Positions 29,084 to 38,772 are shown, numbered from the stretch's first letter. The stretch is 64,000 nucleotides of DNA from a marine bacterium B5-7 (GCA_021604525.1 BQJD01000004.1:62001-126000), one strand, 5' to 3'. Numbers and translations are program-made. Notes: a model not told the origin generated them from the letters alone.

Positions 29084-30442
29084 TTAGCGAAGCGTGACGA
29101 GTTCTTCTGCGGCAGTTGGGTGAATGGCAACAGTGTTGTCGAAATCGGCTTTGCAGGCACCCATCTTTACCGCCACCGCAAATCCCTGGATCATTTCATC
29201 GGCCCCCTCGCCGATAACATGACAGCCGACGATCCGTTCATCGCTACCCTGGGTTATCAGTTTTACAACGCTCGGAGATTTGCGGTTTGTTACGCCATAG
29301 TACAAATTGGTGAAACGGCTTTGATAAATCTTCAGATCGTCGTGGCCGTACACATCCACGGCTTCATCCTCGGTCATGCCGACGGTGCCGATTGGTGGAT
29401 GTGAGAACACCACGCTTGGAATATTGGTGTAATCGAGGTGTGCTTCCTGTTGACCGTCGAAAAGCCGATCAGCGAGCCGTCTGCCGGCGGCAATGGCAAC
29501 AGGCGTCAGCGCGGGTCGGGCTGTGACATCGCCCACTGCATAGATGCCATCAACGGTCGTATTCTGGTACTTATCGATAGTAATAAATCCGCGGCTGTCG
29601 GTGTCAACGCCCGCCTTATCGAGCCCGATATCATCGCTGTTGGGACGTCGGCCGATAGCCCACAACAGGCAGTCGAATCCGCTGATCTGTGTGCCTTGTT
29701 CCGAATCGACTGCAATGGATTTATCTTGAGTTATTCCACTCAGTTTGAAGTGGGTCAGGATGTTGATGCCATCGGCCTGCATTTCTTCCATCACCATATC
29801 GCGCAGGGTGCAATCGAAACTGCGCAACAAAAATTCCTTGCGTAGCAGCATGGTTACATCCGATCCGAGGCTTTTCAAGACACCCGCCAATTCAGTTGCG
29901 ATATAACCGGCGCCGATCACCAGCACCCGTTTCGGCAGTTCATCGAGTTCAAAAAAACCGTCGCTGGTAATGCCAATCTCGGCGCCGGGTACCTCGCCCA
30001 TCATCGGCCGGCCACCGGTGCTGATCAGGATATGGGACGCGGTCAATTTCTGATCGCCGATGCGAACGATGTTTGCATTTTCCAATCGGGCATGACCGTC
30101 GAAACGACTGACTGCAGAACTTTCAAGGTTACGGTCGTAGATACCGTTAAGTCGATTGATATATGCGTCACGTCGCTGTTTCAAGCCGTTCCAGTTAAAT
30201 GGTTTCACATCGAGATCGAAGCCGTAATCACCGGCATCTTCAAGGGTGTGGGCCAGATGCGCGGCATGCCACATGACCTTTTTCGGTACGCAGCCAACAT
30301 TGACACAGGTGCCGCCAATACGTCCGGATTCGATGAGGGCTGTACGCGCGCCGAGTCCCGCCGCGCGACGCGCGGCGGCGATACCCCCACTGCCGCCGCC
30401 GATTACTATAAAATCGAATTCTTTATGTGTGCTGTCTGTCAC
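29084..30442 (-). CDS. gor: Glutathione-disulfide reductase
   Basis: This is a 452-residue FAD flavoenzyme that uses NADPH to reduce glutathione disulfide. FAD binding is in [20 protein letters not shown], the redox disulfide is C46/C51 in [18 protein letters not shown] binding is around [20 protein letters not shown], and the second FAD motif is [19 protein letters not shown]. The C-terminal catalytic pair H441/E446 is in [12 protein letters not shown]. The sequence is typical of Gor rather than lipoamide dehydrogenase, as [12 protein letters not shown] and the lack of the lipoamide C-terminus show. It is divergent from opdA, with an inverted repeat in the shared upstream region. Confidence 0.96.
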   Translation of the reverse strand: MTDSTHKEFDFIVIGGGSGGIAAARRAAGLGARTALIESGRIGGTCVNVGCVPKKVMWHAAHLAHTLEDAGDYGFDLDVKPFNWNGLKQRRDAYINRLNGIYDRNLESSAVSRFDGHARLENANIVRIGDQKLTASHILISTGGRPMMGEVPGAEIGITSDGFFELDELPKRVLVIGAGYIATELAGVLKSLGSDVTMLLRKEFLLRSFDCTLRDMVMEEMQADGINILTHFKLSGITQDKSIAVDSEQGTQISGFDCLLWAIGRRPNSDDIGLDKAGVDTDSRGFITIDKYQNTTVDGIYAVGDVTARPALTPVAIAAGRRLADRLFDGQQEAHLDYTNIPSVVFSHPPIGTVGMTEDEAVDVYGHDDLKIYQSRFTNLYYGVTNRKSPSVVKLITQGSDERIVGCHVIGEGADEMIQGFAVAVKMGACKADFDNTVAIHPTAAEELVTLR

Positions 30443-30470
30443 AGGAATTAGTCCATCGAATTAAAGGTGG

Positions 30471-30500
30471 GTTAACCGGCCGTATCCAGGTCCGGTTAAC
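30471..30500. promoter_or_regulatory. Inverted repeat in the gor/opdA divergent region
   Basis: GTTAACCGG (30471-30479) and CCGGTTAAC (30492-30500) are perfect 9-bp inverted arms 12 bases apart. Each arm itself contains the palindrome GTTAAC. They lie 29 bases before the gor start and about 50 before the opdA start, as expected for an operator serving one or both genes. The binding protein is unknown. Confidence 0.4.
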
Positions 30501-30552
30501 GAAGTGGACAGTGTGCTTCAACTTCGAATTCATGATCAAGCTGTTAGCTCAT

Positions 30553-32595
30553 ATGCAAGATAATCCGCTTCTCGATATTCACACATTGCCGCGCTTTGAG
30601 GATATCCGGGTAGAGCACATCGTGCCTGCCGTTGAAACCGTGTTGCAAGACAATCGCTCAGTCATCGTCCGGCTCGAAACATTAAACGAAGGCGCCAACT
30701 GGGAAAATTTCGCCGTTCCCCTGGAGGCCATCGAGGATCGTCTCAACCGTGTATTTGCACCCATCTCTCATTTGAACGGGGTGATGGACGAGGAAGAATT
30801 GCGCATAGCGTATGAAACCTGTCTTTCGTATTTGAGTGATTACCACACCGATCTTGGACAAAACGAAGGCCTGTATCGTGGTTTCAAGGCGATTGCGAAC
30901 AGCCCCGAGTATGCAACATTTGATAGTGCCCGACGCAAGATCGTCACTGACGCGATACGCGACTTTCATCTCAGCGGCGTCGATTTGCTGCCCGAGAAGA
31001 AAAAACGTTTCAAGGAAATCAGCGAGAGATTGTCGAGCCTTGGTAATCGATTCGGCCAGAATCTGCTGGATTCTACCGATGCCTGGTCGATGACTCTGAC
31101 TCACGAGGATGAAATCGCCGGCGTACCGCAATCCACCCTCGACATGGCGCGCCAGGAAGCCGAAGCGGTGGGTGACCACGGGTGGCGTTTTACTTTGAAG
31201 GCACCGTCCTACCTGCCGTTCATGACCTATGCCGATAACCGCGAGCTGCGCCGCAAGATGTATACGGCTTACGTTACCCGCGCAAGTGAAAACGGTCCGG
31301 GTGGCGAGGCGTTTGACAATACCGAAACCATTGACGAAATCCTGCGGCTGCGTCACGAATTGGCGGCGCTGGCGGGATTTCCCAACTATGCGGAATATTC
31401 GCTGGAAACGAAAATGGCCACAGATGTGAACGAGGTGGAAACCTTTCTCACCAACCTCGCCGGTCGTTCAAAATCGTTTGCCAGACGTGAGTTGGCCGAA
31501 CTGCAAAATTTTGCCCGCAATACCCAGGGAGCGAATGACCTGAAGGCATGGGATCTGGCCTACTACTCTGAAAAACTCAAAGAGGAGACTTTCAAGCTCA
31601 GTCAGGAGTCGTTGCGCCCCTGGTTTCCATTACCGAAGGTTATAAACGGCATGTTTGATGTAGTCGGTCGCTTATTCGGTGTAACGGTGAAGCCCGTTGA
31701 TGATATTCAACTCTGGCATCCGGATGCCAGATTCTTTGAGATTCGCGACGTTGAAGGTATGGTTTGCGGTCAGTTTTATGTGGATCTGTATGCGCGTAAC
31801 CGTAAACGCGGTGGCGCATGGATGGGCGAGTGCGTCAGCCGACGTATGGTCGATGGCGAGGTGCAGATTCCGGTGGCTTTTCTGGTTTGCAACTTCTCGC
31901 CACCGGTGGGTGATAGTCCATCACTGCTGACCCACGATGAAGTCACCACGCTATTTCATGAATTCGGTCACGGATTGCACCATATGTTGACCCGGGTGGA
32001 TTATGCATCAGTATCCGGAATCAACGGGGTCGAGTGGGACGCTGTGGAACTGCCCAGTCAGTTTCTCGAAAACTGGTGTTGGGAGTCACAAGCCCTCGAT
32101 CTGATATCGGGGCATGTTGAAACCGGTGAATCGCTACCCGTTGATATGCTCGACAAGCTGCGAGCCGGAAAAAACTTTCAAGTCGCCATGCAAATGCTTC
32201 GCCAGATCGAGTTCTCATTGTTTGATATTCGCCTTCATGGCGGATACCAGCTGGCATCGAACACGACTGTACAAAGCGTCCTCGACCAAGTGCGAGACGA
32301 GGTTGCAGTTGTGATACCACCGGCTTTCAATCGCTTTCAGAATGGTTTTTCACATATTTTCGGTGGCGGTTATGCGGCCGGATATTACAGCTACAAGTGG
32401 GCTGAAGTGCTGTCCGCCGACGCCTTTGAATGTTTCCTTGAAAACGGCATATTCGATTCCGACACCGGCAACGCGTTTTTGGTTAACATACTCGAGAAGG
32501 GCGGTTCGCAAGATGCCATGGATCTGTTCGTCGCCTTTCGTGGACGGCGTCCCGACATCGAGTCATTGCTCGAGCAAAGCGGTCTCGCCGCATGA
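30553..32595 (+). CDS. prlC: Oligopeptidase A (M3 zinc metallopeptidase)
   Basis: This 680-residue cytoplasmic peptidase has exactly the length of E. coli OpdA/PrlC. It cleaves oligopeptides, including released signal peptides. The zinc motif HEFGH begins at H469, with E470 catalytic, again as in E. coli. Other conserved pieces are PSYLPFMTYADNRELRRKMY, YLDLYAR-like YVDLYARNRKRGGAW, NGVEWDAVELPSQFLENWCW and FSHIFGGGYAAGYYSY. The start at 30553 gives the family N-terminus MQDNPLLDIHTLPRF; in-frame alternatives upstream add unrelated sequence. The stop overlaps an ATG (ATGA), though the next gene more probably begins at 32637. Confidence 0.96.
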   Translation: MQDNPLLDIHTLPRFEDIRVEHIVPAVETVLQDNRSVIVRLETLNEGANWENFAVPLEAIEDRLNRVFAPISHLNGVMDEEELRIAYETCLSYLSDYHTDLGQNEGLYRGFKAIANSPEYATFDSARRKIVTDAIRDFHLSGVDLLPEKKKRFKEISERLSSLGNRFGQNLLDSTDAWSMTLTHEDEIAGVPQSTLDMARQEAEAVGDHGWRFTLKAPSYLPFMTYADNRELRRKMYTAYVTRASENGPGGEAFDNTETIDEILRLRHELAALAGFPNYAEYSLETKMATDVNEVETFLTNLAGRSKSFARRELAELQNFARNTQGANDLKAWDLAYYSEKLKEETFKLSQESLRPWFPLPKVINGMFDVVGRLFGVTVKPVDDIQLWHPDARFFEIRDVEGMVCGQFYVDLYARNRKRGGAWMGECVSRRMVDGEVQIPVAFLVCNFSPPVGDSPSLLTHDEVTTLFHEFGHGLHHMLTRVDYASVSGINGVEWDAVELPSQFLENWCWESQALDLISGHVETGESLPVDMLDKLRAGKNFQVAMQMLRQIEFSLFDIRLHGGYQLASNTTVQSVLDQVRDEVAVVIPPAFNRFQNGFSHIFGGGYAAGYYSYKWAEVLSADAFECFLENGIFDSDTGNAFLVNILEKGGSQDAMDLFVAFRGRRPDIESLLEQSGLAA

Positions 32596-32636
32596 AGCGA
32601 TTGCGCCATGCCGGGAATGGCGTGTGGAGCCAGACT

Positions 32637-33209
32637 ATGCATATACATCGATTTCTATTTCTTTTCTCACTCGTTTCAGTGACTCTGCCAGCGTGGTCGG
32701 CCGATACGCTGTACAGAGTGACCGATCCTTATGGCAATGTCACTTATCAGGATCAGCCGCCACCTGAGGGCAGTAACTATCTAAGTGAACCTGTTGGCAC
32801 GGACCAGGCATTATCCGCGAAGGACGACAAAGTAGCCGTTTCCGGTCAGCGCGGTTCTGTTGGCCGCGACAAGATTCTGGCACTCACTGAAGAACGTCCC
32901 TTGGTGTTGTTCAGCGTACCCGACTGTGATGCCTGCGATTTTGTCCGCTGGTTTCTGGAACGCCGGGACCTACCGTTTGAGGAAGTCGATGTCAAAGTGA
33001 ATATCAATAATCAGATTCGCCTGAATGACGCGACCGGCGAATACCGAGTGCCGGTTTTGATGGTGGGTGACGAGCCGGTATTCGGATTCGACAGCGATAC
33101 CTTGACTGCGGCGTTGAGTTCCGCCGGATATATCAAGACGCCGATTGATAACGGTCCTGCAGAGAAGGATGTAAATCAAGAAACTCCAGCGACGCCTGAA
33201 GTTAACTAA
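32637..33209 (+). CDS. Exported DUF4124 plus glutaredoxin-like protein
   Basis: The 190-residue product has a signal peptide (MHIHRFLFLFSLVSVT, cut near PAWSA), a DUF4124-type beta segment (LYRVTDPYGNVTYQDQPPPE) and a C-terminal thioredoxin-fold domain of glutaredoxin type (VLFSVPDCDACDFVRWFLE, then VPVLMVGDEPVFGFD with the cis-proline). The active-site motif is CDAC instead of CPYC. It should sit in the periplasm, where glutathione is present only in part, so disulfide exchange or metal binding are both possible. GGAG seven bases before the ATG at 32637 supports this start over the ATG at 32592, which would precede the signal peptide by 15 residues. Confidence 0.82.
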   Translation: MHIHRFLFLFSLVSVTLPAWSADTLYRVTDPYGNVTYQDQPPPEGSNYLSEPVGTDQALSAKDDKVAVSGQRGSVGRDKILALTEERPLVLFSVPDCDACDFVRWFLERRDLPFEEVDVKVNINNQIRLNDATGEYRVPVLMVGDEPVFGFDSDTLTAALSSAGYIKTPIDNGPAEKDVNQETPATPEVN

Positions 33210-33279
33210 CTACAGGATTGTTTGCCTGGCTATCAGGTCGGTAATCCGTTCATGTCGGTGATTTACCCGTCTTCTTTGA

Positions 33280-33801
33280 TTAACGAGCACGGCTTGCCAG
33301 CGTCTGCCGATCAAAATCAATCGTCTGACCCGGGCGGATGTCAAGACGTGTTGTGGTGCCGTGCCTTAATTCGATGGCGAACTGCGCGGCAGCCGCACTC
33401 GGATACCGGCGTAAGCGTGCGTGATAGGCAGCAGTCGGTTCATCGACGCGTTGTAGTGGTTCGGCGAACATCTCTTTGACATCTACCACCGTGCCATTGG
33501 CATCGAGAAAAATAATATCCATATCGATGAGGCAGTTCTTCATCCAGAAATTCCGCGGCTTTTCATCAGGGAACGCAAACAGCATTCCGCCATTTTCGGC
33601 GATCTCACCGCGATTCATCAGACCCTGACTGCGACTTGCCGGGTCAAGCGCCAACTCAAGAACGAAAGGTTCTCCGCCAAGGGTAATGTTGATGATCGAC
33701 TCATCCGACTTCGCCGGCCTGTGCATTGCAACCATGACGGTCGCGATAACGACCAGCGTTAGAATAATATCGATCGAACGATTAAATCGAAGTTTCAACA
33801 T
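33280..33801 (-). CDS. Exported DUF192 family protein
   Basis: The 173-residue protein has an N-terminal hydrophobic segment (residues 10-26, SIDIILTLVVIATVMVAMH) that acts as signal or anchor. The DUF192 fold follows with LELALDPASRSQGLMNRGEI, GMLFAFPDEKPRNFWMKNCL and IDMDIIFLDANGTVVDV. DUF192 proteins are widespread small beta-barrel proteins of unknown function. It converges on the glutaredoxin-like gene and is divergent from rep. Confidence 0.88.
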   Translation of the reverse strand: MLKLRFNRSIDIILTLVVIATVMVAMHRPAKSDESIINITLGGEPFVLELALDPASRSQGLMNRGEIAENGGMLFAFPDEKPRNFWMKNCLIDMDIIFLDANGTVVDVKEMFAEPLQRVDEPTAAYHARLRRYPSAAAAQFAIELRHGTTTRLDIRPGQTIDFDRQTLASRAR

Positions 33802-33962
33802 GGGGCTTCGTCAAGTTGGATAAAGCCATGATTATCGGCTGCTCACGGCCGGTAATTCAACGTTGATCCAACGTGGACAGTGCCAGTGCGATTGGCAGTG
33901 GAAAATTCGTGCAGCGGTAGCTAGACTCAGCGCCCCTCTTGTCAGCTTATCGGTCCACTTTT

Positions 33963-35969
33963 TTGAAGCTTAACGCCGCCCAACGACGGGCCGTCATCCA
34001 CGAAGGTTCCCCGGCATTGGTGCTGGCAGGCGCAGGTAGCGGTAAAACCGGTGTCATTACCCGTCGCATTGCCTGGCTTATTGGCGAACGTGGAGTTGAT
34101 CCTGCGCATATTATTGCAGTCACCTTTACCAACAAGGCGGCACGGGAGATGAAGCACCGGGTTACCGGGCTCATGGGATCGGCGAAGGCTGCGTCAAAGA
34201 TCTCGGTATCCACATTCCACCGGCTGGGCCTTCGTATGCTGCGGGAGGAATGCGATGCTTTGGGTCTTGGTCGGGATTTCTCCATTGTCGGTCCGGCCGA
34301 TAGTTCGGCAATCATTGCCGATATCGTCAGTCGTAAATTTTGTATGGATACGACCCATGCCGATGCGGTTCGAAATGCCGTCTCGGCTTTGAAAAACGGT
34401 GCGACGACTGATACCGAATCCTTGCCCGAGTCGTTATCGAAAACGCCACTTGTCGAGATTCGCGATGCTTATCAGCGTTATCTCAAGGCCTGCAACGCGG
34501 TTGATCTCGATGACATGATTTGTATGCCGAGAGAACTACTGGCGAATCGCACCGATGTGCTCAATCGCTGGCGAGGTCGGGTTCAATATCTATTGGTGGA
34601 TGAGTATCAGGATACCAATGCCACGCAATACGACCTGGTTCGGCTACTGGCCGGCAGCGGCAAGGGCCTGATGGTGGTCGGCGATGACGATCAGTCAATC
34701 TATGCGTGGCGCGGTGCAATGCCGGAGAATCTGGGTCAACTGGGTAGCGATTTCAGCGATCTGGAAGTCATCAAGCTGGAACAGAATTACCGCTCTCGCG
34801 GGCGAATCTTAAAACTCGCCAATCACCTCATCAGCAATAATGTCCGACCTTTCGAGAAAACCCTGTGGAGCGAGCTGGGTTATGGCGATCCGGTGCCGGT
34901 GATTCGCTGCCTGAACGAAATTCGCGAAGTGGAGCGGGTGGTCAGCGAGCTCGTATCGGCACAGCAAAGAACGCGCGCCAAATACTCTGATTTCGCCATT
35001 TTGTATCGTAGTAATTATCAGTCGAGGTTGCTAGAGCAACGACTCATGGAAATGCAGGTTCCGTATCGATTGAGTGGTGGACTGTCATTTTTTGACCGCA
35101 CCGAGATACGCGACCTGATCGCCTATCTGCGGCTTATTGCCAACCCCCGCGACGATGCGGCATTGGTGCGGATCATTAATACGCCGCGGCGTGGAATCGG
35201 TGCCGGTACGCTTGAAAAAATTGGCGCATTTGCCCGCGACAGGGGCCTCACCCTGGCCGAATCGATTCATGAAAGCGAATTGCTATCGAATCTCACGCGA
35301 GGTACGGCAGACAAAGTGCAGAAATTCTCGACATTGATCATGCGTTATCAGGACGCTGCCAACGAGATCGCAACCCGTGAACTGATCGATGATTTACTTG
35401 AAGACATTGGTTATCGCGACTGGCTCGAGGAGCAGGCTCAGGATGACGAGCAGATGGCGCGTCGCTGGCAAAACATCATGGATCTGGCAGACTGGATCAC
35501 TCGTGCCACCGGAGCGTCCGGGGACGATGGCGAGGAATTAGCCGATGTTATTCGAAAATTGATCCTTGCCGATATGCTGGAGAAGCGTGACGACGAGGAA
35601 GACGTCTCTGACAAGGTCAACCTGATGACACTGCATGCGGCCAAGGGGCTGGAGTTCGACAACGTGTTCATTATCGGTGTCGAGGAGGGAATACTGCCCC
35701 ATGCCAATAGCGGCTCTCCCAGCGGAATCGAGGAGGAGCGGCGATTGCTATACGTCGGAATCACGCGCGCGCGGTTTAATCTGACTCTGAGCTTTTGCGC
35801 CAGACGACGCCGTTTTGGCGAGGTGATCGAGTGTCAGCCATCCCGCTTTCTCGATGAGTTGCCTCGCGTTGAGCTCGACTGGCAAAGCCCTGAAACCGAT
35901 AACAGCGAGGGGGCGCGTCAGGCCAGTCGATCCCATCTGGCTGGAATCCGTGCCATGTTGTCTCGATAA
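33963..35969 (+). CDS. rep: ATP-dependent DNA helicase Rep (superfamily 1)
   Basis: This 668-residue 3'-5' helicase unwinds DNA ahead of replication forks. Helicase motifs in order: LNAAQRRAV (Q motif), Walker A LAGAGSGKTGVI, VTFTNKAAREMKHR (Ia), VDEYQDTN (II), VVGDDDQSIYAWRGA (III), EQNYRS (IV), VNLMTLHAAKGLEFDNVFI (V) and EERRLLYVGITRAR (VI). Length and the LSGGLSFFDRTEIRDLIAYL motif point to Rep rather than UvrD. No ATG fits; the TTG at 33963 gives the N-terminus MKLNAAQRRAV, aligning with E. coli Rep (MRLNPGQQQAV). A TTG at 33939 would add eight residues. Confidence 0.94.
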   Translation: MKLNAAQRRAVIHEGSPALVLAGAGSGKTGVITRRIAWLIGERGVDPAHIIAVTFTNKAAREMKHRVTGLMGSAKAASKISVSTFHRLGLRMLREECDALGLGRDFSIVGPADSSAIIADIVSRKFCMDTTHADAVRNAVSALKNGATTDTESLPESLSKTPLVEIRDAYQRYLKACNAVDLDDMICMPRELLANRTDVLNRWRGRVQYLLVDEYQDTNATQYDLVRLLAGSGKGLMVVGDDDQSIYAWRGAMPENLGQLGSDFSDLEVIKLEQNYRSRGRILKLANHLISNNVRPFEKTLWSELGYGDPVPVIRCLNEIREVERVVSELVSAQQRTRAKYSDFAILYRSNYQSRLLEQRLMEMQVPYRLSGGLSFFDRTEIRDLIAYLRLIANPRDDAALVRIINTPRRGIGAGTLEKIGAFARDRGLTLAESIHESELLSNLTRGTADKVQKFSTLIMRYQDAANEIATRELIDDLLEDIGYRDWLEEQAQDDEQMARRWQNIMDLADWITRATGASGDDGEELADVIRKLILADMLEKRDDEEDVSDKVNLMTLHAAKGLEFDNVFIIGVEEGILPHANSGSPSGIEEERRLLYVGITRARFNLTLSFCARRRRFGEVIECQPSRFLDELPRVELDWQSPETDNSEGARQASRSHLAGIRAMLSR

Positions 35970-36002
35970 ATGTTGGTCACATCCCCGTAGTTCCCTTGGT
36001 TT

Positions 36003-36011
36003 TGTTATAAT
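36003..36011 (+). promoter_or_regulatory. Extended -10 promoter element before petA
   Basis: TG-T-TATAAT is a perfect extended -10 element, 84 bases before the petA start and just after the rep stop. No -35 hexamer is evident, which is usual for extended -10 promoters. It would drive petABC and perhaps sspAB. Confidence 0.5.
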
Positions 36012-36094
36012 CGCCGGCTTATGACTGTCGGTGGACCTTCGCCCGCCCGGGTGATGGTCTGTATTCCCAACTCCCCCAGAATTGTGAGGAATCC

Positions 36095-36694
36095 ATGAGC
36101 GACATTGGCCAAAATAATGGTCGCCGGCGTTTTCTGACGACTGTGACTACAGGGGTGGGCCTTACCGGTGTTGCGGTAGCCCTCGTTCCCTTCGTCTCCA
36201 GCATGATGCCCAGTGCCCGGGCACGTGCCGCCGGTGCGCCGGTAGAAGTCGATATCAGCAAGATAGAACCCGGTCAGATGCTAACCGTTGAATGGCGTGG
36301 CAAGCCGGTGTGGATCGTCAACCGCACTGAAACCATGCTGGATAACCTTAAGACGATAGAGAGCAAACTGTCTGACCCTGAATCCGATGAGTCGGACCAA
36401 CCGGCATATGCGCATAATGAGTTCCGTTCGATTCGACCGGAATTCCTTGTTCTCGTCGGTGTCTGCACGCATCTCGGCTGCTCACCCACCAAAAAATTTG
36501 AGATCGGTGCAGCTTCGGACATGGGTGACGATTGGGTTGGTGGATTTTTCTGTCCCTGTCACGGGTCGATTTTTGACCTTGCAGGAAGGGTATTTCGTAA
36601 CGTGCCAGCGCCAACCAACCTGCAAGTGCCACCGTATTCGTTTATCAGCGATAACCGCATCATGATCGGCGTCGATCCCGAGGAGGTTTCCTAA
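36095..36694 (+). CDS. petA: Ubiquinol-cytochrome c reductase Rieske iron-sulfur subunit
   Basis: This 199-residue subunit of the bc1 complex takes electrons from ubiquinol to cytochrome c1. A twin-arginine type N-terminus (NGRRRFLTTVTTGVGLTGVA) gives Tat export and a membrane anchor. The 2Fe-2S ligands are in CTHLGC and CPCHGS, with the extra disulfide cysteines that mark a high-potential Rieske centre, followed by the APTNLQVPPY loop. The stop overlaps the petB start by one base (TAATG). Confidence 0.97.
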   Translation: MSDIGQNNGRRRFLTTVTTGVGLTGVAVALVPFVSSMMPSARARAAGAPVEVDISKIEPGQMLTVEWRGKPVWIVNRTETMLDNLKTIESKLSDPESDESDQPAYAHNEFRSIRPEFLVLVGVCTHLGCSPTKKFEIGAASDMGDDWVGGFFCPCHGSIFDLAGRVFRNVPAPTNLQVPPYSFISDNRIMIGVDPEEVS

Positions 36695-37947
36695 TGTCGA
36701 GTTTCATGGAATGGGTCGATGCGCGTTTTCCCGCCACCAAGGTTTGGCAGGAACACATGGCCCAGTATTACGCCCCGAAGAATTTTAACTTCTGGTACTA
36801 CTTTGGCGCGCTATCCCTGATTGTTCTCGTGGTGCAAATTGCCACCGGCATTTTTCTCACCATGCACTACAAGCCGGATTCGCAATTGGCTTTTGCATCG
36901 GTTGAGTACATCATGCGCGATGTGCCATGGGGCTGGTTCATACGCTACATGCACTCTACCGGCGCATCGATGTTCTTTGTGGTGGTGTACCTGCACATGT
37001 TCCGCGCGTTGTTATACGGCTCCTTTAAGGCACCGCGTGAACTGGTGTGGATCATCGGCATGATTATTTTCGTCGCGCTAATGGCGGAAGCCTTCATGGG
37101 CTACCTGCTGCCCTGGGGCAACATGTCCTACTGGGGCGCACAGGTCATCATCTCACTGTTCGGCGCGATCCCTGTCATCGGCGATGGCCTGTCTGAGTGG
37201 ATTCGCGGCGACTTCGTTGTGTCCGATGCCACCTTGAATCGCTTCTTCGCATTTCACGTCATTCTGATGCCGCTACTGCTTGCCCTGCTTGTATACCTGC
37301 ATATCGTTGCGTTACACAAAGTAGGATCCAACAATCCCGATGGCATAGAGATTAAAAAGAACAAGGACGCTGACGGCAAACCGCTCGACGGCATCCCGTT
37401 TCATCCGTACTACTCAGTCAAGGATATCTTCGGGTTGATGGTATTCCTGTTAATCTACTTCGGTATCGTGTTCTTCGTGCCCGAGTTCGGTGGCTGGTTC
37501 CTTGAGAAAGACAACTTCACCCCGGCCGATATCCTGCGAACGCCGCCGCATATCGTTCCTCTGTGGTATTTCACGCCGTTTTACTCAATCCTTCGTGCTG
37601 TTACCTGGGAATGGTTGCCTGGCGGCGCCAAGTTGTGGGGTGTCATGGCCATGGGTGCCTCAATCGTCCTGCTCTTCCTGTTGCCATGGCTGGACAGGGC
37701 CCGAGTCAAGTCGATTCGTTATCGTGGCTGGATTTTCAAGACAGCAGTGGGCGTTTTCGTAGTAGCGTTCATTTTTCTTGGATATCTCGGCACCAAGAAT
37801 CCCACTCATGTCGATCTATTCTTGATGGAGAACGTCTACTGGGCACAGAGTTTCATGATTCTGTACTTCCTGTTTTTCCTGTTGATGCCCTGGTATACGT
37901 CGATCGATCCGACCAAGCCTGAACCGGAGAGGGTGAATTTCAAATGA
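36694..37947 (+). CDS. petB: Cytochrome b subunit of the bc1 complex
   Basis: The 417-residue membrane subunit carries two b haems and the quinol sites. Haem-ligand histidines fall in RYMHSTGASMFFVVVYLHM and FFAFHVILMPLLLALLVYLH. The Qo-site PEWY-type loop reads PPHIVPLWYF, i.e. lacking PEWY in the standard form (H-I-V-P-L-W-Y replaces the usual P-E-W-Y stretch). GAGGAGG precedes the ATG and the gene is coupled to petA by TAATG and to petC by ATGA. The length shows an undivided cytochrome b rather than the split b6/IV form. Confidence 0.96.
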   Translation: MSSFMEWVDARFPATKVWQEHMAQYYAPKNFNFWYYFGALSLIVLVVQIATGIFLTMHYKPDSQLAFASVEYIMRDVPWGWFIRYMHSTGASMFFVVVYLHMFRALLYGSFKAPRELVWIIGMIIFVALMAEAFMGYLLPWGNMSYWGAQVIISLFGAIPVIGDGLSEWIRGDFVVSDATLNRFFAFHVILMPLLLALLVYLHIVALHKVGSNNPDGIEIKKNKDADGKPLDGIPFHPYYSVKDIFGLMVFLLIYFGIVFFVPEFGGWFLEKDNFTPADILRTPPHIVPLWYFTPFYSILRAVTWEWLPGGAKLWGVMAMGASIVLLFLLPWLDRARVKSIRYRGWIFKTAVGVFVVAFIFLGYLGTKNPTHVDLFLMENVYWAQSFMILYFLFFLLMPWYTSIDPTKPEPERVNFK

Positions 37948-38672
37948 GAAACGCACTGGCTGCTTTCATGCTTTTGCTGACCCCCGCCATCGCAGCAGGC
38001 GCCGGAGGGGAAGCCCATCTGGACAAGGTAGATATTAACGTCTCCGACACCGCATCCTTGCAGCGCGGTGCCAAAATATTCGTCAACTTTTGTCTGTCCT
38101 GTCACAGTGCGTCCTACATGCGTTATCAACGTTTGGCGGACGACCTTGATATAGACGAGGAAATTGTCAAACAGGACATGATGTTCGCCGGTGACAAAAT
38201 CGGCGATCTGATGATAGCGACAATGCCAACCGCCGATGCCAAGGAATGGTTCGGCGTCGCGCCGCCGGATTTAAGTCTGGTGGCCCGATCCAGGGGACCT
38301 GACTATCTGTATACCTACTTGCGCAGTTTCTATCTCGACGATACAACGCCGAGCGGGTGGAACAACCTGGTATTTCCCAATGTCGCCATGCCCCATGCCT
38401 TGTATGAATGGCAAGGTAACCAGAAGCCTGTGTTCATTGTCGATGAGCATGGTAATAAGAAGTTTGAGCGTTTCGAACTCGTGAAAACTGCCCAGTTAAC
38501 CCCGGAAGAGTACGATACCGCCATGCGCGACCTGACAAACTTTTTAGTTTACCTAGCCGAGCCGGCCAAGCTCGTTCGATACGAGATAGGCTTCTGGGTA
38601 ATGATTTTTCTGCTGGTGATGATCGCGTTAACCTACGCTCTGAAAAAAGAATACTGGCGTGACGTACATTGA
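37944..38672 (+). CDS. petC: Cytochrome c1 subunit of the bc1 complex
   Basis: This 242-residue subunit passes electrons from the Rieske protein to soluble cytochrome c. A signal peptide (residues 1-19) precedes the mature protein. Haem c is bound through C50-LS-C53-H54. The Met-ligand region NVAMPHALYEWQ is present. A C-terminal helix (about 215-233, FWVMIFLLVMIALTYAL) anchors it in the membrane. It overlaps petB by four bases. Confidence 0.95.
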   Translation: MRNALAAFMLLLTPAIAAGAGGEAHLDKVDINVSDTASLQRGAKIFVNFCLSCHSASYMRYQRLADDLDIDEEIVKQDMMFAGDKIGDLMIATMPTADAKEWFGVAPPDLSLVARSRGPDYLYTYLRSFYLDDTTPSGWNNLVFPNVAMPHALYEWQGNQKPVFIVDEHGNKKFERFELVKTAQLTPEEYDTAMRDLTNFLVYLAEPAKLVRYEIGFWVMIFLLVMIALTYALKKEYWRDVH

Positions 38673-38772
38673 AGAATCAAGGAACATTGTGGCTGTCGAT
38701 GACAGATTCTAATCAGTCTGATGCGTCGTTATGTCTTCCAATCGTGCGGGCATTACTTGACGGGTGGAGGAT

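Noticed and set aside
30682-31356. Open frame of 224 codons on the minus strand opposite opdA
   Set aside because: Antisense shadow of a certain gene; no family match or start signal.
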